This document shows positions 28,869 to 37,674 of a stretch of 64,000 bases of DNA, one piece after another. Position 1 is the first letter of the stretch. Every line of letters begins with the position of its first letter. The stretch lies in contig NZ_LN831034.1 in the NCBI RefSeq assembly GCF_002055535.1, forward strand, positions 1,302,001 through 1,366,000, read 5' to 3'. The translations under genes were made by a program, and so were the position numbers. The DNA comes from Streptococcus pyogenes. GTDB lineage: Bacteria > Bacillota > Bacilli > Lactobacillales > Streptococcaceae. Under the pieces are notes generated by a model that saw nothing but the letters and a program-made list of their open reading frames with translations, searched no databases and was not told where the DNA came from.

Positions 28869-28897
28869 TTGCATCAATTAATAACTTATAGTATTAT
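28869..28897 (+). promoter_or_regulatory. Promoter of the tRNA-Thr gene
   Basis: A -35 box TTGCAT (28869-28874), 17-bp spacer and -10 box TATTAT (28892-28897), ending ten bases before the mature tRNA 5' end at 28907. Confidence 0.7.
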
Positions 28898-28906
28898 AAA
28901 AAGGTA

Positions 28907-28977
28907 GCCGCTGTAGTTAAATGGTATAATAAAGCAATGGTAATGCTTCGTTCCGAGTTCGATTCTCGGTGGTGGCA
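28907..28977 (+). tRNA. tRNA-Thr (anticodon GGT)
   Basis: A full 71-nt cloverleaf: 7-bp acceptor stem (28907-28913 with 28970-28976, three G-U pairs), 4-bp D stem with conserved A14, G18G19 and A21, a perfect 5-bp anticodon stem (AAGCA/TGCTT) with loop ATGGTAA giving anticodon GGT for ACC/ACU threonine codons, a 5-bp T stem (CCGAG/CTCGG) and loop TTCGATT. Discriminator A; CCA is not encoded. The gene stands alone between its promoter and a terminator. Confidence 0.9.
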
Positions 28978-28982
28978 TCTAT

Positions 28983-29024
28983 AAAAAAATACTGTCCTAA
29001 TAAGATTTAGGGCAGTATTTTTTT
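28983..29024. terminator. Terminator after tRNA-Thr
   Basis: An 18-bp inverted repeat (28983-29000 with 29007-29024, one G-U) bounded by seven A and seven T, six-base loop. It ends the tRNA transcript and would also work on the minus strand. Confidence 0.92.
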
Positions 29025-29218
29025 ATAGCTAGTAAGCCTTTTTTAATAAAAATGACTAAGAACATAGACAATCTAGGGTTTACTTGCTATTTCATCTTGT
29101 TTATGGTATCATTTCACAGGCTAAGGGTGCTTCATGGATAACAACGAGATTTTGTATTCCTAAATAAGACGTTATCCCATAGAGCACGCCATACAGAATT
29201 AGTAAAGGAATCAAACGA

Positions 29219-29971
29219 ATGATTGACATTATGTCTGACTTTCAAAATAAGACTTGTTCTAAGAATAATTTTATTGTTGGACCTTGTTCCATTGAATCTT
29301 ATGATCACATTAGATTAGCAGCTTCAAGTGCCAAAAAACTTGGTTACAACTATTTTAGAGGAGGCGCCTATAAACCAAGAACATCTGCTGCTTCTTTTCA
29401 AGGCCTTGGCCTGCAAGGAATTCGTTACTTGCATGAGGTTTGTCAGGAATTTGGCTTACTATCGGTCAGTGAAATCATGTCCGAGCGCCAATTAGAAGAA
29501 GCCTATGACTATCTCGATGTCATTCAGGTTGGTGCCCGCAACATGCAAAATTTTGAATTTTTAAAAACCTTGTCACACATCGATAAGCCTATTTTGTTTA
29601 AACGAGGCTTGATGGCTACTATCGAGGAATATTTGGGCGCCCTTTCCTACTTACAAGACACTGGAAAATCTAACATTATCTTATGCGAACGTGGCGTTCG
29701 TGGCTACGATGTGGAGACTAGAAATATGCTTGATATTATGGCAGTCCCTATTATTCAACAAAAGACAGATTTACCGATTATTGTGGACGTATCTCATTCG
29801 ACAGGCAGACGAGATTTACTCTTACCTGCTGCTAAGATAGCGAAGGCTGTCGGTGCCAATGGCATCATGATGGAGGTTCATCCTGATCCCGACCATGCGC
29901 TGTCAGATGCTGCCCAGCAAATTGATTATAAGCAATTAGAACAGTTGGGGCAGGAACTTTGGCAAGATTAA
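29219..29971 (+). CDS. aroF: 3-deoxy-7-phosphoheptulonate synthase (type I beta)
   Basis: DAHP synthase, 250 aa, first enzyme of the shikimate pathway (phosphoenolpyruvate plus erythrose 4-phosphate). FIVGPCSIESYDH near residue 18, YFRGGAYKPRTSAASFQGLG near residue 43, the KRGLM segment near residue 125 and VDVSHSTGRRDL near residue 195 fit the AroAbeta (B. subtilis AroA-like, Thermotoga-like) group; there is no chorismate mutase domain. It is 55 bp ahead of aroB in one direction. The start has AAAGGAAT upstream; an alternative ATG lies four codons in. Naming of aroF/aroG/aroA varies by genome. Confidence 0.92.
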   Translation: MIDIMSDFQNKTCSKNNFIVGPCSIESYDHIRLAASSAKKLGYNYFRGGAYKPRTSAASFQGLGLQGIRYLHEVCQEFGLLSVSEIMSERQLEEAYDYLDVIQVGARNMQNFEFLKTLSHIDKPILFKRGLMATIEEYLGALSYLQDTGKSNIILCERGVRGYDVETRNMLDIMAVPIIQQKTDLPIIVDVSHSTGRRDLLLPAAKIAKAVGANGIMMEVHPDPDHALSDAAQQIDYKQLEQLGQELWQD

Positions 29972-30026
29972 GCTCTAAATATCACTGCGTTATCTCTGTT
30001 ACCTAGTACTGATGAAAGGAGTGCTT

Positions 30027-31100
30027 ATGCCACAAACACTTCATGTCCATTCTCGGGTCAAGGATTATGATATCCTGTTTACCGACCATGTTTTAAAAAC
30101 CTTAGCAGATTGCCTTGGTGAGCGCAAGCAGCGTAAACTCTTGTTTATCACCGATCAAACGGTCTACCACTTGTATCAGACTCTCTTTGAAGAATTTGCT
30201 CAGCAATACAACGCTTTTGTCCATGTCTGCCCTCCGGGAGGTCAATCCAAATCCTTGGAACGTGTCAGTGCTATCTACGACCAGCTCATCGCTGAAAATT
30301 TTTCCAAAAAAGATATGATTGTTACTATTGGTGGTGGTGTTGTTGGGGATCTGGGTGGTTTTGTCGCTGCAACCTATTACCGTGGTATTCCCTACATTCA
30401 AATCCCAACGACTTTACTTAGTCAGGTGGATAGCAGTATCGGGGGCAAAGTTGGAGTCCATTTTAAAGGTCTAACCAATATGATTGGCAGCATTTACCCT
30501 CCAGAAGCTATCATTATTTCAACCACCTTTTTGGAGACCTTACCGCAACGGGAATTCTCCTGCGGCATCAGTGAGATGCTCAAAATCGGCTTCATTCATG
30601 ATAGACCGCTTTTTCAGCAGTTACGTGATTTTCAAAAAGAAACCGATAAGCAGGGACTTGAACGTCTGATTTACCAATCCATTTCCAATAAAAAACGGAT
30701 TGTTGAACAAGATGAATTTGAAAATGGTTTGCGCATGTCTTTAAATTTTGGGCATACCTTGGGCCACGCGATTGAATCGCTCTGCCACCATGATTTTTAC
30801 CATCACGGTGAAGCCATTGCTATCGGTATGGTGGTTGATGCTAAACTGGCTGTTTCCAAAGGACTCTTGCCAAAAGAGGACTTGGATAGCCTCCTTCAAG
30901 TTTTTGAACGTTACCAGTTACCAACAACACTTGAAAGAGCTGATGTCTCTGCGACATCCCTCTTTGACGTCTTTAAAACAGATAAGAAGAATTCTGAGCA
31001 ACATATTATCTTTATATTACCCACAGAAACCGGTTTTACCACCCTAGCCATTAACAAAGACGATCACCAATTTGTCGAGAAGCTCGACAGTTTATTATAA
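30027..31100 (+). CDS. aroB: 3-dehydroquinate synthase
   Basis: Dehydroquinate synthase, 357 aa from the chosen start, second shikimate enzyme. [40 protein letters not shown] (near residue 97-136, quoted in part: [10 protein letters not shown] and [10 protein letters not shown]) is the NAD/metal hallmark; the zinc ligands include Glu in EMLKIG near residue 182 and His in [13 protein letters not shown] near residue 240. The frame is open from 30012, but the ATG at 30027 has GAAAGGAG at correct spacing. A strong terminator follows 220 bp later. Confidence 0.95.
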
Positions 31101-31321
31101 ATAGTGACTCCACTCTAGCTAGTTAAGCTTGCTAAGAGAATAACGGTATCCTGGAACTCCTAAAACATGTTACTACAGACAAGTCTTGATAACAATATAA
31201 CTTTTAGCTAAGAATAACTAACAGCAACATCAAAAAGAGGATTTATGGAACTATAGGAGAACGGTATCACTCGTAAAAAGATCTTTCTTTTGCCTGTCGT
31301 TCAATTATTTCGTCTAAAAAG
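31101..31321. other. Intergenic stretch after aroB
   Basis: About 220 bp with no supported gene. Near 31256-31350 a short open frame (ENGITRKKIFLLPVVQLFRL) with no proper start could be a gene scar, but it cannot be identified. Confidence 0.3.
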
Positions 31322-31370
31322 CCTTAATGAGAAACCTATAAGGAGATAGGAAACTCATTAAGGTTTTTTT
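31322..31370 (+). terminator. Terminator downstream of aroB
   Basis: A 10-bp perfect outer stem (31322-31331 with 31354-31363), an inner CCTAT/ATAGG stem, and seven T residues. Confidence 0.88.
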
Positions 31371-31462
31371 AGTGAATTCTAAAATAAACCAAGCTAAAGG
31401 GCTTAATCTGGAGATGAGAAAGCCAAGCTTTAAAATTCGTATTGTCATCGCTTTGAATACGT

Positions 31463-31500
31463 AAAAAGAGAAGATGAGCGTCACCTTCTCTTTTGCTTTT
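31463..31500. terminator. Terminator downstream of the cupin genes
   Basis: A 14-bp stem (AAAAGAGAAGGTGA on the minus strand, one mismatch or G-U) with a short CGC loop and T-rich tail on either strand; it ends the minus-strand cupin transcript. Confidence 0.8.
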
Positions 31501-31534
31501 CCATAGGCCACCCAATACAGTTGACAATAAGCCC

Positions 31535-31840
31535 TTAATCTAAAAGCACTTGTAATAGTTTACAATCGGTTTTAGCTTCTAAATGATGGACTTTTTGGGC
31601 AGGTATGGCTATGAGACTTTCTTGAGTTAGGACCTGTTTTTGATCCTCTAAATCGAAAATGAGCTGACCTTCTAAAACAAGTATTACTTTATCTCTTGGA
31701 CTAGTCTCTTGACTAATGCTTTCTCCTTGGGCCATGGCATATAAAACAATAGATTGAGATAATCCCAGTAGACGGCTCAAGGATCGGCTAGCCACCTGAT
31801 GATCATGATATTGCACCAATTGAGAGAGATTTTCAATCAT
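31535..31840 (-). CDS. Small cupin-domain protein
   Basis: A 101-residue single-domain cupin. The C-terminal barrel has RDKVILVLEGQLIFDLEDQ near residue 50 and IPAQKVHHLEAKTDC near residue 80, the second cupin motif with a His pair; the first motif's histidines are mostly absent, so metal binding is doubtful. It follows another cupin gene by one base and the two are surely co-transcribed. Substrate unknown. Confidence 0.8.
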   Translation of the reverse strand: MIENLSQLVQYHDHQVASRSLSRLLGLSQSIVLYAMAQGESISQETSPRDKVILVLEGQLIFDLEDQKQVLTQESLIAIPAQKVHHLEAKTDCKLLQVLLD

Positions 31841-31841
31841 G

Positions 31842-32180
31842 TTAAGCCTCCGGTTTTACTACTACTAAAAGCATTTGAAAGGCTTCTACTGCATATAAGG
31901 CATGAGGAATCCCAGCTGGCATCACAATGGTTTGACCTTCAGCAACCCGGTAGGTCTCTTGATCAATGGTGATTTCTGCTAAGCCACTTAAGATAGTAAC
32001 CATGGCATCTCCTGGTGATGAGTGTCGCCCAATTTCTTGGCCCTTATCTAAGGAAAAAACTGTTATTCCTAGGTCTTGCCTTTGGACTAGTGTTCTACTT
32101 AACATTTGATCTTGCTCAATCATTACTTCTTGCGTCAAATCAAGAACCTTCGCGTGCTCAATATTATTGATATAAGACAT
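31842..32180 (-). CDS. Cupin-domain protein
   Basis: A 112-residue cupin: GRHSSPGDAMVTILSGLAEITI near residue 52 (first motif, with His and the G-D-A-M core) and GQTIVMPAGIPHALYAVEAF near residue 83 (second motif with His). The protein likely forms a dimeric beta barrel that binds a metal or small ligand. It lies 52 bp after a methyltransferase gene and just before the second cupin, suggesting one unit. No function can be assigned from sequence alone. Confidence 0.82.
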   Translation of the reverse strand: MSYINNIEHAKVLDLTQEVMIEQDQMLSRTLVQRQDLGITVFSLDKGQEIGRHSSPGDAMVTILSGLAEITIDQETYRVAEGQTIVMPAGIPHALYAVEAFQMLLVVVKPEA

Positions 32181-32232
32181 CTTCGAACTCCTCTATGGTC
32201 TGTTTAGTTGTATGGACAGGTTGGTCTAAGGT

Positions 32233-32988
32233 TTATTTTACACTTTTTACAGCAATATAGCAGAGATTTTTGCCTGTTCTGGTAAAAAAACGACGCATCT
32301 TTAAAAACTGTTGTCTGTTCTCTTTCTTAAGGCCTCGTCTCATAATGTTCAGGGTGTTCATAAGACCTTCATCCTTAATCATTCCACGAGGTGTCATCAA
32401 AGACATTTTCCCATGGTGATAAGTCACTTGAGAAAAACCGTGTTCTTGATATAAGGCTTGCCAACCTGTTAGTGACAAGGGAGCAACATTGACATGAATC
32501 GTTTGACGTAACTCGTCAAGTACTTGTCTTGTTTTTGGATCTTCATAAGCTACGTCATGTGTCAAAAGTCGCCCGCCTGGTTTTAACACACGCCAATATT
32601 CATTGAGTGCCTTCTCCTTGGCTTGGGCGTTCAACATGGTTAACATGGCTTCATTAATCACAATATCAAAATGGTTATCTGGAAATGGTAGTGATAAAGC
32701 ACTGGCTTGGGATACTGTAATGTGACGGGTTAACCCCTCAACAGCAACCCTTTCTTGTGCTTCTTTGACAACCTTGGGGTTTAAGTCAACGGCATCAATC
32801 TGACAACCGAAGGTTTTAGCTAACTCTATTGCTGTCGTGCAGCGATTGCAGGCAACCTCTAAAACGTGACAATCCTGAGAGAATTGTCCTTGTTCAATCA
32901 ACCAGTTTGTCGCCTCAACACCGCCAGGTCTTAAGCGTTTTTTTCCTAGACGTGCTAAAAAGTCATGCCCAACTTCCTTTGTTACCAT
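32233..32988 (-). CDS. Class I SAM-dependent methyltransferase
   Basis: A 251-residue Methyltransf_11-type protein. Fold landmarks are present: VDLNPKVVKEAQERV (motif II acidic strand) near residue 66, SALSLPFPDNHFDIVINEAML near residue 92 and EYWRVLKPGGRLLTHDV near residue 124. Motif I, usually ExGCGxG, reads VLEVACNRCTTAIEL near residue 43, lacking the glycines. Whether it still binds SAM is open. It heads the unit with two cupins. Substrate unknown. Confidence 0.82.
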   Translation of the reverse strand: MVTKEVGHDFLARLGKKRLRPGGVEATNWLIEQGQFSQDCHVLEVACNRCTTAIELAKTFGCQIDAVDLNPKVVKEAQERVAVEGLTRHITVSQASALSLPFPDNHFDIVINEAMLTMLNAQAKEKALNEYWRVLKPGGRLLTHDVAYEDPKTRQVLDELRQTIHVNVAPLSLTGWQALYQEHGFSQVTYHHGKMSLMTPRGMIKDEGLMNTLNIMRRGLKKENRQQFLKMRRFFTRTGKNLCYIAVKSVK

Positions 32989-33222
32989 TGCTATTCTCCT
33001 TTATTCATTGAACTTTTCCTTTTATAAGAGCTTCTTTTCTAAAAAAACGGTAGGTTATCTGGCAGACCTCAAAGGAACTATGACTTGTATCACGTTAGGG
33101 ATAAGGCTCTTCAAATAAGCTTTTTGCTCTTAAAAACAGCTCTCGCAAAAAGAATTTTAGCAGCCCATGATGACTGCTCCATCTCTTATTAATATATCAT
33201 AATTAAGCTTACTTAAAAAGTG
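32989..33222. other. Intergenic stretch between aroE and the methyltransferase gene
   Basis: No gene seen in 234 bp. The promoter of the methyltransferase-cupin unit must lie here; no clear boxes were picked out. Confidence 0.3.
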
Positions 33223-34101
33223 TTACTCATCACCTAAAAGAGGTTTAATAGCGTCAACTGGCATGTCTTGACCAGTGATTAATTTAAAAGCTTCTGCTCC
33301 TTGATAAAGCACCATTCCTAGCCCATTAATGACTTTTTGGGCGCCATGTTGACGGGCAAAGGCTAGTAACTTGGTTTCTGCTGGGCTGTACACGATGTCA
33401 AAGACCACCAAGTCTGGGCGAATGAGCTCGGGGTCGGTAATCAAACTTAGATTTTCTAAAGGCTTCATTCCTACACTTGTAGCATCAATAAATAGATGAG
33501 ATTCCCTGATGGCCTCCTTAAAGGCAGTCTGATCTTCCAAGTCTTGAAGGGTTACTTTAGTCCTTGTTAGCTGGTTCAGTTTTGTCACAAGCTTTTGAAC
33601 GCTACTTAGACGTGTAGCTTGTCGGTTAAACAAACGAACCTCTTTGGCGCCGTCAAAAGCGAGCTGGACAGCGATAGCTTTCCCAGCCCCACCAACTCCT
33701 GCTAGGGTAATGATTTTGTTCTTTACCGACACTCCTTCGTCAGCCAAGGCTCTGAGCGCTCCTATACCGTCTGTAATATGCCCCACGAGATGTCCTTTAC
33801 CATCCTTATTGACAACCGTATTGACTGCACCGACCAACTCAGCAGCTGGGGACAAGTCATCCAATAAGGGTAAAATAGCTTCTTTATTTGGCATAGACAC
33901 ATTGGAGCCACGAATTCCTAAGGCACGAATCCCTTGCACGGCATCTGCTAATTGCTCTGTCCCTACTTCAAAAGCAAGGTAGGCATAATCCAGCCCCAGT
34001 TTAGCATAGGCTTCATTGTGCATTTTGGGAGACAAACTATGACGAATAGGGGTAGCAAGCAAAGAGACCAACAGGGTGTGGCCTGATAAACGTTCTGACA
34101 T
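33223..34101 (-). CDS. aroE: Shikimate dehydrogenase
   Basis: Shikimate dehydrogenase, 292 aa, reduces 3-dehydroshikimate with [29 protein letters not shown] near residue 17 holds the shikimate-binding Ser pair; [13 protein letters not shown] near residue 65 holds the catalytic Lys; [17 protein letters not shown] near residue 130 is the NADP P-loop; and [16 protein letters not shown] near residue 260 is the C-terminal shikimate site. Full length. It lies apart from aroF/aroB, facing the opposite way. Confidence 0.95.
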
Positions 34102-34174
34102 TTAGAAATCTCACTTTCCATTTCAACCTTGTAAAGGCGCCTTTCACGTAATAAAGGACGCCTATTTGTTTTTT

Positions 34175-34180
34175 ATTATA
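34175..34180 (-). promoter_or_regulatory. -10 box of aroE
   Basis: TATAAT on the minus strand, about 73 bp upstream of the aroE start, in the gap after the beta-galactosidase gene. No good -35 is seen. A hairpin (AGGCG-CCTTT with AAAGG-CGCCT, about 34130-34155) lies in the leader. Confidence 0.5.
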
Positions 34181-34238
34181 CCTTATTTTACAGAATTCAT
34201 CAGACCTGGTGCCAAAGAAGTCTTCTTTTACTCATGCT

Positions 34239-37200
34239 TCATGCTAAATCCCAAAGGCCAATTTGAATACTGTCTTCAGTTAGGTCAGGTCCTTCAATGA
34301 CTTCAAGGGTCACTGCCAGATACAAAACAGTCAAAATATCATCGAAGAAAATAACCTCTTCTAACTGGCTCAAGTGGCTATCAGCTAGCATCAAGGTTTC
34401 TTGCTTAATAGAGCTCTGACTACCATAACTGATTGCCACAGAAACACTAAGAGATGTGCCTGTGTGATTTTGCAAGCTAATGGCTCCTATGGCTTGCACC
34501 GTATCATATTGGTAGCAATAAGTTAGCCTTTTTTGACTTGCGGCCAGGGATTGCTTGGCGACTAAACTGAGATCCTGGTGCCGTCTTTTGCTAGCTTGTG
34601 CTAGGTTAAGCCTTGCCTCAACCGGTATTGATTGCCCAAAACAAGAAACATAGCCTGTGACAAGAATAGGCTTGGCAAAGATTTTCTCTTTTAGGTACCA
34701 CGTCATTGAAAAAGCTTTTTTCACAAGAGAACCTTGGGCATCTTTGACTTGGAGCCACTGAGGCAAGAAGATATCGTCGCCTTTTTTAAAATCAAATGCC
34801 TGAGAACAAACCTGCAAGGGCAGAGATAAATAGTGCTGGTAACTAGTGATAAGAATGTGAGGTGTGCTAGCCTTACCTGCTTTTTGCTGGGTGTCTTTGT
34901 TCTCCAAAACAGAAAGGAATTGTGTGGTCTTTAGACAAGATTGACCAATTTCTTGTTGACTTGTCAGTCGGCTCTTTTTAAACTGATATTTCTCTAAAGG
35001 TAGTGTCACTAAGTGTTCTTTGGGGGCACGGCAGGCTACTTGTGTCTGAAAAACACTGCTAAGTTGCTGCGAGGCTTTTGCCGTGACCTTAATGTGTCCC
35101 GCCTCTCCAGTGAGGGCTAAAATGGCTAATAATTTTCCCCCATATGCCTGGCGCAGAGGCTCCTGATAAGGGGTGTGGTCAGTCGGATTCCCATTATCAA
35201 GAGCCAACAAACGGGCTGGTCCTTCTACTTGAACCTGCAACCAATCTTGAGCATGGCTGACCAATTCACCTCGGCTATCCAAGAGTGATAAATCCAGATA
35301 AAGCAATTCCCAAGGAGCGTCAATAGGTGCTTCAAAGGCTTTCCAAGATAGCTTTGCCACTGAACCATAGGTTCTAACCTGAGAACGTCCACTGGTTTTT
35401 GGAATGCTTTTACCAGAAATGTCGTAGGCCACTGCCCTTAGCAACCCTTTTTGATAGGGCACTCGCCAAGTCAGGTAAAGGTTCTCGTGAGGATTCTTAG
35501 CAGCGTCAGCTCCTTGGTAAAGCTGATAAGTGTGTCCCGTTGGCGTGCTATAAGTATGAAATGCCTTCCTTCCATAATCTGTTAAGTTGCCCTGCTCATC
35601 TTCAAACATCAGTTGCACACTGGCAGCATTGCTATAAACCACAACCTCCACCAATCCCTGCTCATCGAAACAAAGCTGGTCCTTCTGCCAGACTGGTAAC
35701 AGGTGCAAGGTGGTCTGCCCCTGCGCCCACTGACTTTGGTAAAAATAATAGCTATCTTTTGGAAAGCCTGCCGTGTCTAAAATGCCAAAGTAGGCATTTT
35801 TAGGAGAAGGCCAAAGGCCTACAACACCGCTGTCGATCTTGTTCCAGGGGGTAGGTTCTCCTAAATAATCAAAGCCTGTCCAAACGCATTCGCCAGCAAC
35901 AAAATCACGGGTAATGGTATCATACCAAGCCTGGCTAGCGAAGGCACCCCAATCAACCTTAGCATGATCATAAGAGGTTAGGTGATAACCGGAGTCAAGA
36001 ACTTTTTTTGTCTCTTTATAATAAGCCCTGCTGGTAATGGCTGAGACTGTTTCAGAACCATACAACAGCCAATCAGAGTGCTCCTCATGAAGCCTATCAT
36101 AGTCTTTTCCATCAGCATAGTTTAACCCAATGAGTCCCTGAGGATGGTCTAATTGACTAAGAAGAGTTGCCATTTGCGACACTTCCTCATGCCAGCAAAA
36201 GTCAGCTTCTTTTAATTTATTGTCCCCAAAGGTAATGGGACGTGAGGTGTCAATAGCAGTAATCCATTGGCACATTTGTCTTGTCAGCTCTGGGTAATGA
36301 CTGACATCGGCTGAAAAACCCTCCATCAATTCATTACCAATCGACCACATCAACACTGACGGGTCATTCTTGGCAGACCAGACCATGGCCTCAATACTAT
36401 ACTGGGCCCAGCTCGTTTCAGGTGACCTCACTCTTTGAAGATAGTTTGCATTTTCAGTTCCGATAGTCTGATGGAAATAGTTTGAAAAGTCATTAACGTT
36501 TCCATTTTTGGCATAGGTCCAGGTGTCAAAGGCTTCTTCAATCACAAAAAAGCCGAGACGATTGGCTAGTTGCCTAAGTTTGGGACTACTTGGGTTATGG
36601 GTGCTACGAATGGTATTAGCCCCCATGTCTTTCAACAGGACTAATTGTCTGGCTAGGGCATCTTCGTAAGCACAAGCTCCTAGGCCTCCTTGGTCATGAT
36701 GCAAACAAACTCCCTTTAATTTGACAGCTCTGCCATTCACAAAAAGCCCCTGATTGGCCATAAAAGTCAGCTGACGAAAACCAGTTTCAAGGCAAAAGCA
36801 ATCAATGACCTGACCTTGATAGTAAAGAGTGAGTTCTAAATCGTAGAGGTGAGGATTATCTGGTGACCACAATTGGAGTTCTTCCAAAGACAGTGTAAGA
36901 CCATACTGTCTTTGGAAAGCCAAATCAGCTAGAGGCACTTCTGTTTCTTGATAAAGGAGTTTCTTGTCTTTTGAGCAATGTGATTGTTCCCATAAACAGA
37001 GGCTCAATTGGTAGTGGCAAGTCTGAATAGACTGATTGAGGGCAAAGCGTAAATCAACTTTCTGTTGCCCTTTCTCCTGCACAGCAGTATCAGCCAAGGT
37101 CATTGCTACCTGGTCTGCCACAAAATGAAGCTGGGGAAGAACAGACAAACTCACTTCACGATAAAGACCACTGCCTGAATACCAACGAGAACTGGGAACC

Positions 37201-37655
37201 TTGTTTTCAACCCGGACAGCCAGAAGATTTTCAGCTCCAAAAGTCACAACATCAGAGATATCATAAGTAAATTCCTGATAGCCATTTAAGTGTTTGCCAA
37301 TGAATTGCCCGTTAACATAAATTTCCGTTTCCATATAGGAACCCTCAAAAGTAATGGCAACATGACAACCAGCTAAAACCTCATCTAACACGAGATAATG
37401 CCGATACCAACCGACACCACCTAATTTATAAGCACTTTCAGCTTCACCATTTCTTGTGTAAGGCTGCGTAAGACTGAAATCATGTGGTAAATGAATCACC
37501 TGCCAGTTCGAATCATCAAAAGAAGGGTCCTGAGCACACGCCACATCTGCCATAAGAAAACGCCAGCCTTGATTAAAGGGCTGCTTTCTTCCTTCTTGAT
37601 CAATATAGTGGTATTGGTAGCCAGTCACTGTCTGCTCCTTGCTATCTGGTGTCAT
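34239..37655 (-). CDS. GH2 beta-galactosidase
   Basis: A 1138-residue glycoside hydrolase family 2 enzyme. The N-terminal jelly roll has GVGWYRHYLVL and GSYMETEIYVNGQFIG; the catalytic barrel has NTIRSTHNPSS, the acid/base Glu in MWSIGNELMEG and the nucleophile Glu in LLYGSETVSAI; the C-terminal ~400 residues are further beta domains. It lacks an obvious signal peptide or LPXTG anchor, so it is probably cytoplasmic, unlike pneumococcal BgaA. The frame is open to 37745, but ATG 37655 has a CAGGAG site and lies 19 bp past the regulator stop. Last gene of the transporter/two-component unit. Confidence 0.9.
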   Translation of the reverse strand: MTPDSKEQTVTGYQYHYIDQEGRKQPFNQGWRFLMADVACAQDPSFDDSNWQVIHLPHDFSLTQPYTRNGEAESAYKLGGVGWYRHYLVLDEVLAGCHVAITFEGSYMETEIYVNGQFIGKHLNGYQEFTYDISDVVTFGAENLLAVRVENKVPSSRWYSGSGLYREVSLSVLPQLHFVADQVAMTLADTAVQEKGQQKVDLRFALNQSIQTCHYQLSLCLWEQSHCSKDKKLLYQETEVPLADLAFQRQYGLTLSLEELQLWSPDNPHLYDLELTLYYQGQVIDCFCLETGFRQLTFMANQGLFVNGRAVKLKGVCLHHDQGGLGACAYEDALARQLVLLKDMGANTIRSTHNPSSPKLRQLANRLGFFVIEEAFDTWTYAKNGNVNDFSNYFHQTIGTENANYLQRVRSPETSWAQYSIEAMVWSAKNDPSVLMWSIGNELMEGFSADVSHYPELTRQMCQWITAIDTSRPITFGDNKLKEADFCWHEEVSQMATLLSQLDHPQGLIGLNYADGKDYDRLHEEHSDWLLYGSETVSAITSRAYYKETKKVLDSGYHLTSYDHAKVDWGAFASQAWYDTITRDFVAGECVWTGFDYLGEPTPWNKIDSGVVGLWPSPKNAYFGILDTAGFPKDSYYFYQSQWAQGQTTLHLLPVWQKDQLCFDEQGLVEVVVYSNAASVQLMFEDEQGNLTDYGRKAFHTYSTPTGHTYQLYQGADAAKNPHENLYLTWRVPYQKGLLRAVAYDISGKSIPKTSGRSQVRTYGSVAKLSWKAFEAPIDAPWELLYLDLSLLDSRGELVSHAQDWLQVQVEGPARLLALDNGNPTDHTPYQEPLRQAYGGKLLAILALTGEAGHIKVTAKASQQLSSVFQTQVACRAPKEHLVTLPLEKYQFKKSRLTSQQEIGQSCLKTTQFLSVLENKDTQQKAGKASTPHILITSYQHYLSLPLQVCSQAFDFKKGDDIFLPQWLQVKDAQGSLVKKAFSMTWYLKEKIFAKPILVTGYVSCFGQSIPVEARLNLAQASKRRHQDLSLVAKQSLAASQKRLTYCYQYDTVQAIGAISLQNHTGTSLSVSVAISYGSQSSIKQETLMLADSHLSQLEEVIFFDDILTVLYLAVTLEVIEGPDLTEDSIQIGLWDLA

Positions 37656-37674
37656 ATCAATCTCCTGTTTGACG

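Noticed and set aside
31314-31511. A 65-codon minus-strand frame in the aroB-cupin gap
   Set aside because: It runs through two intrinsic terminators and has no ribosome site; the apparent membrane helix is due to T-rich DNA.
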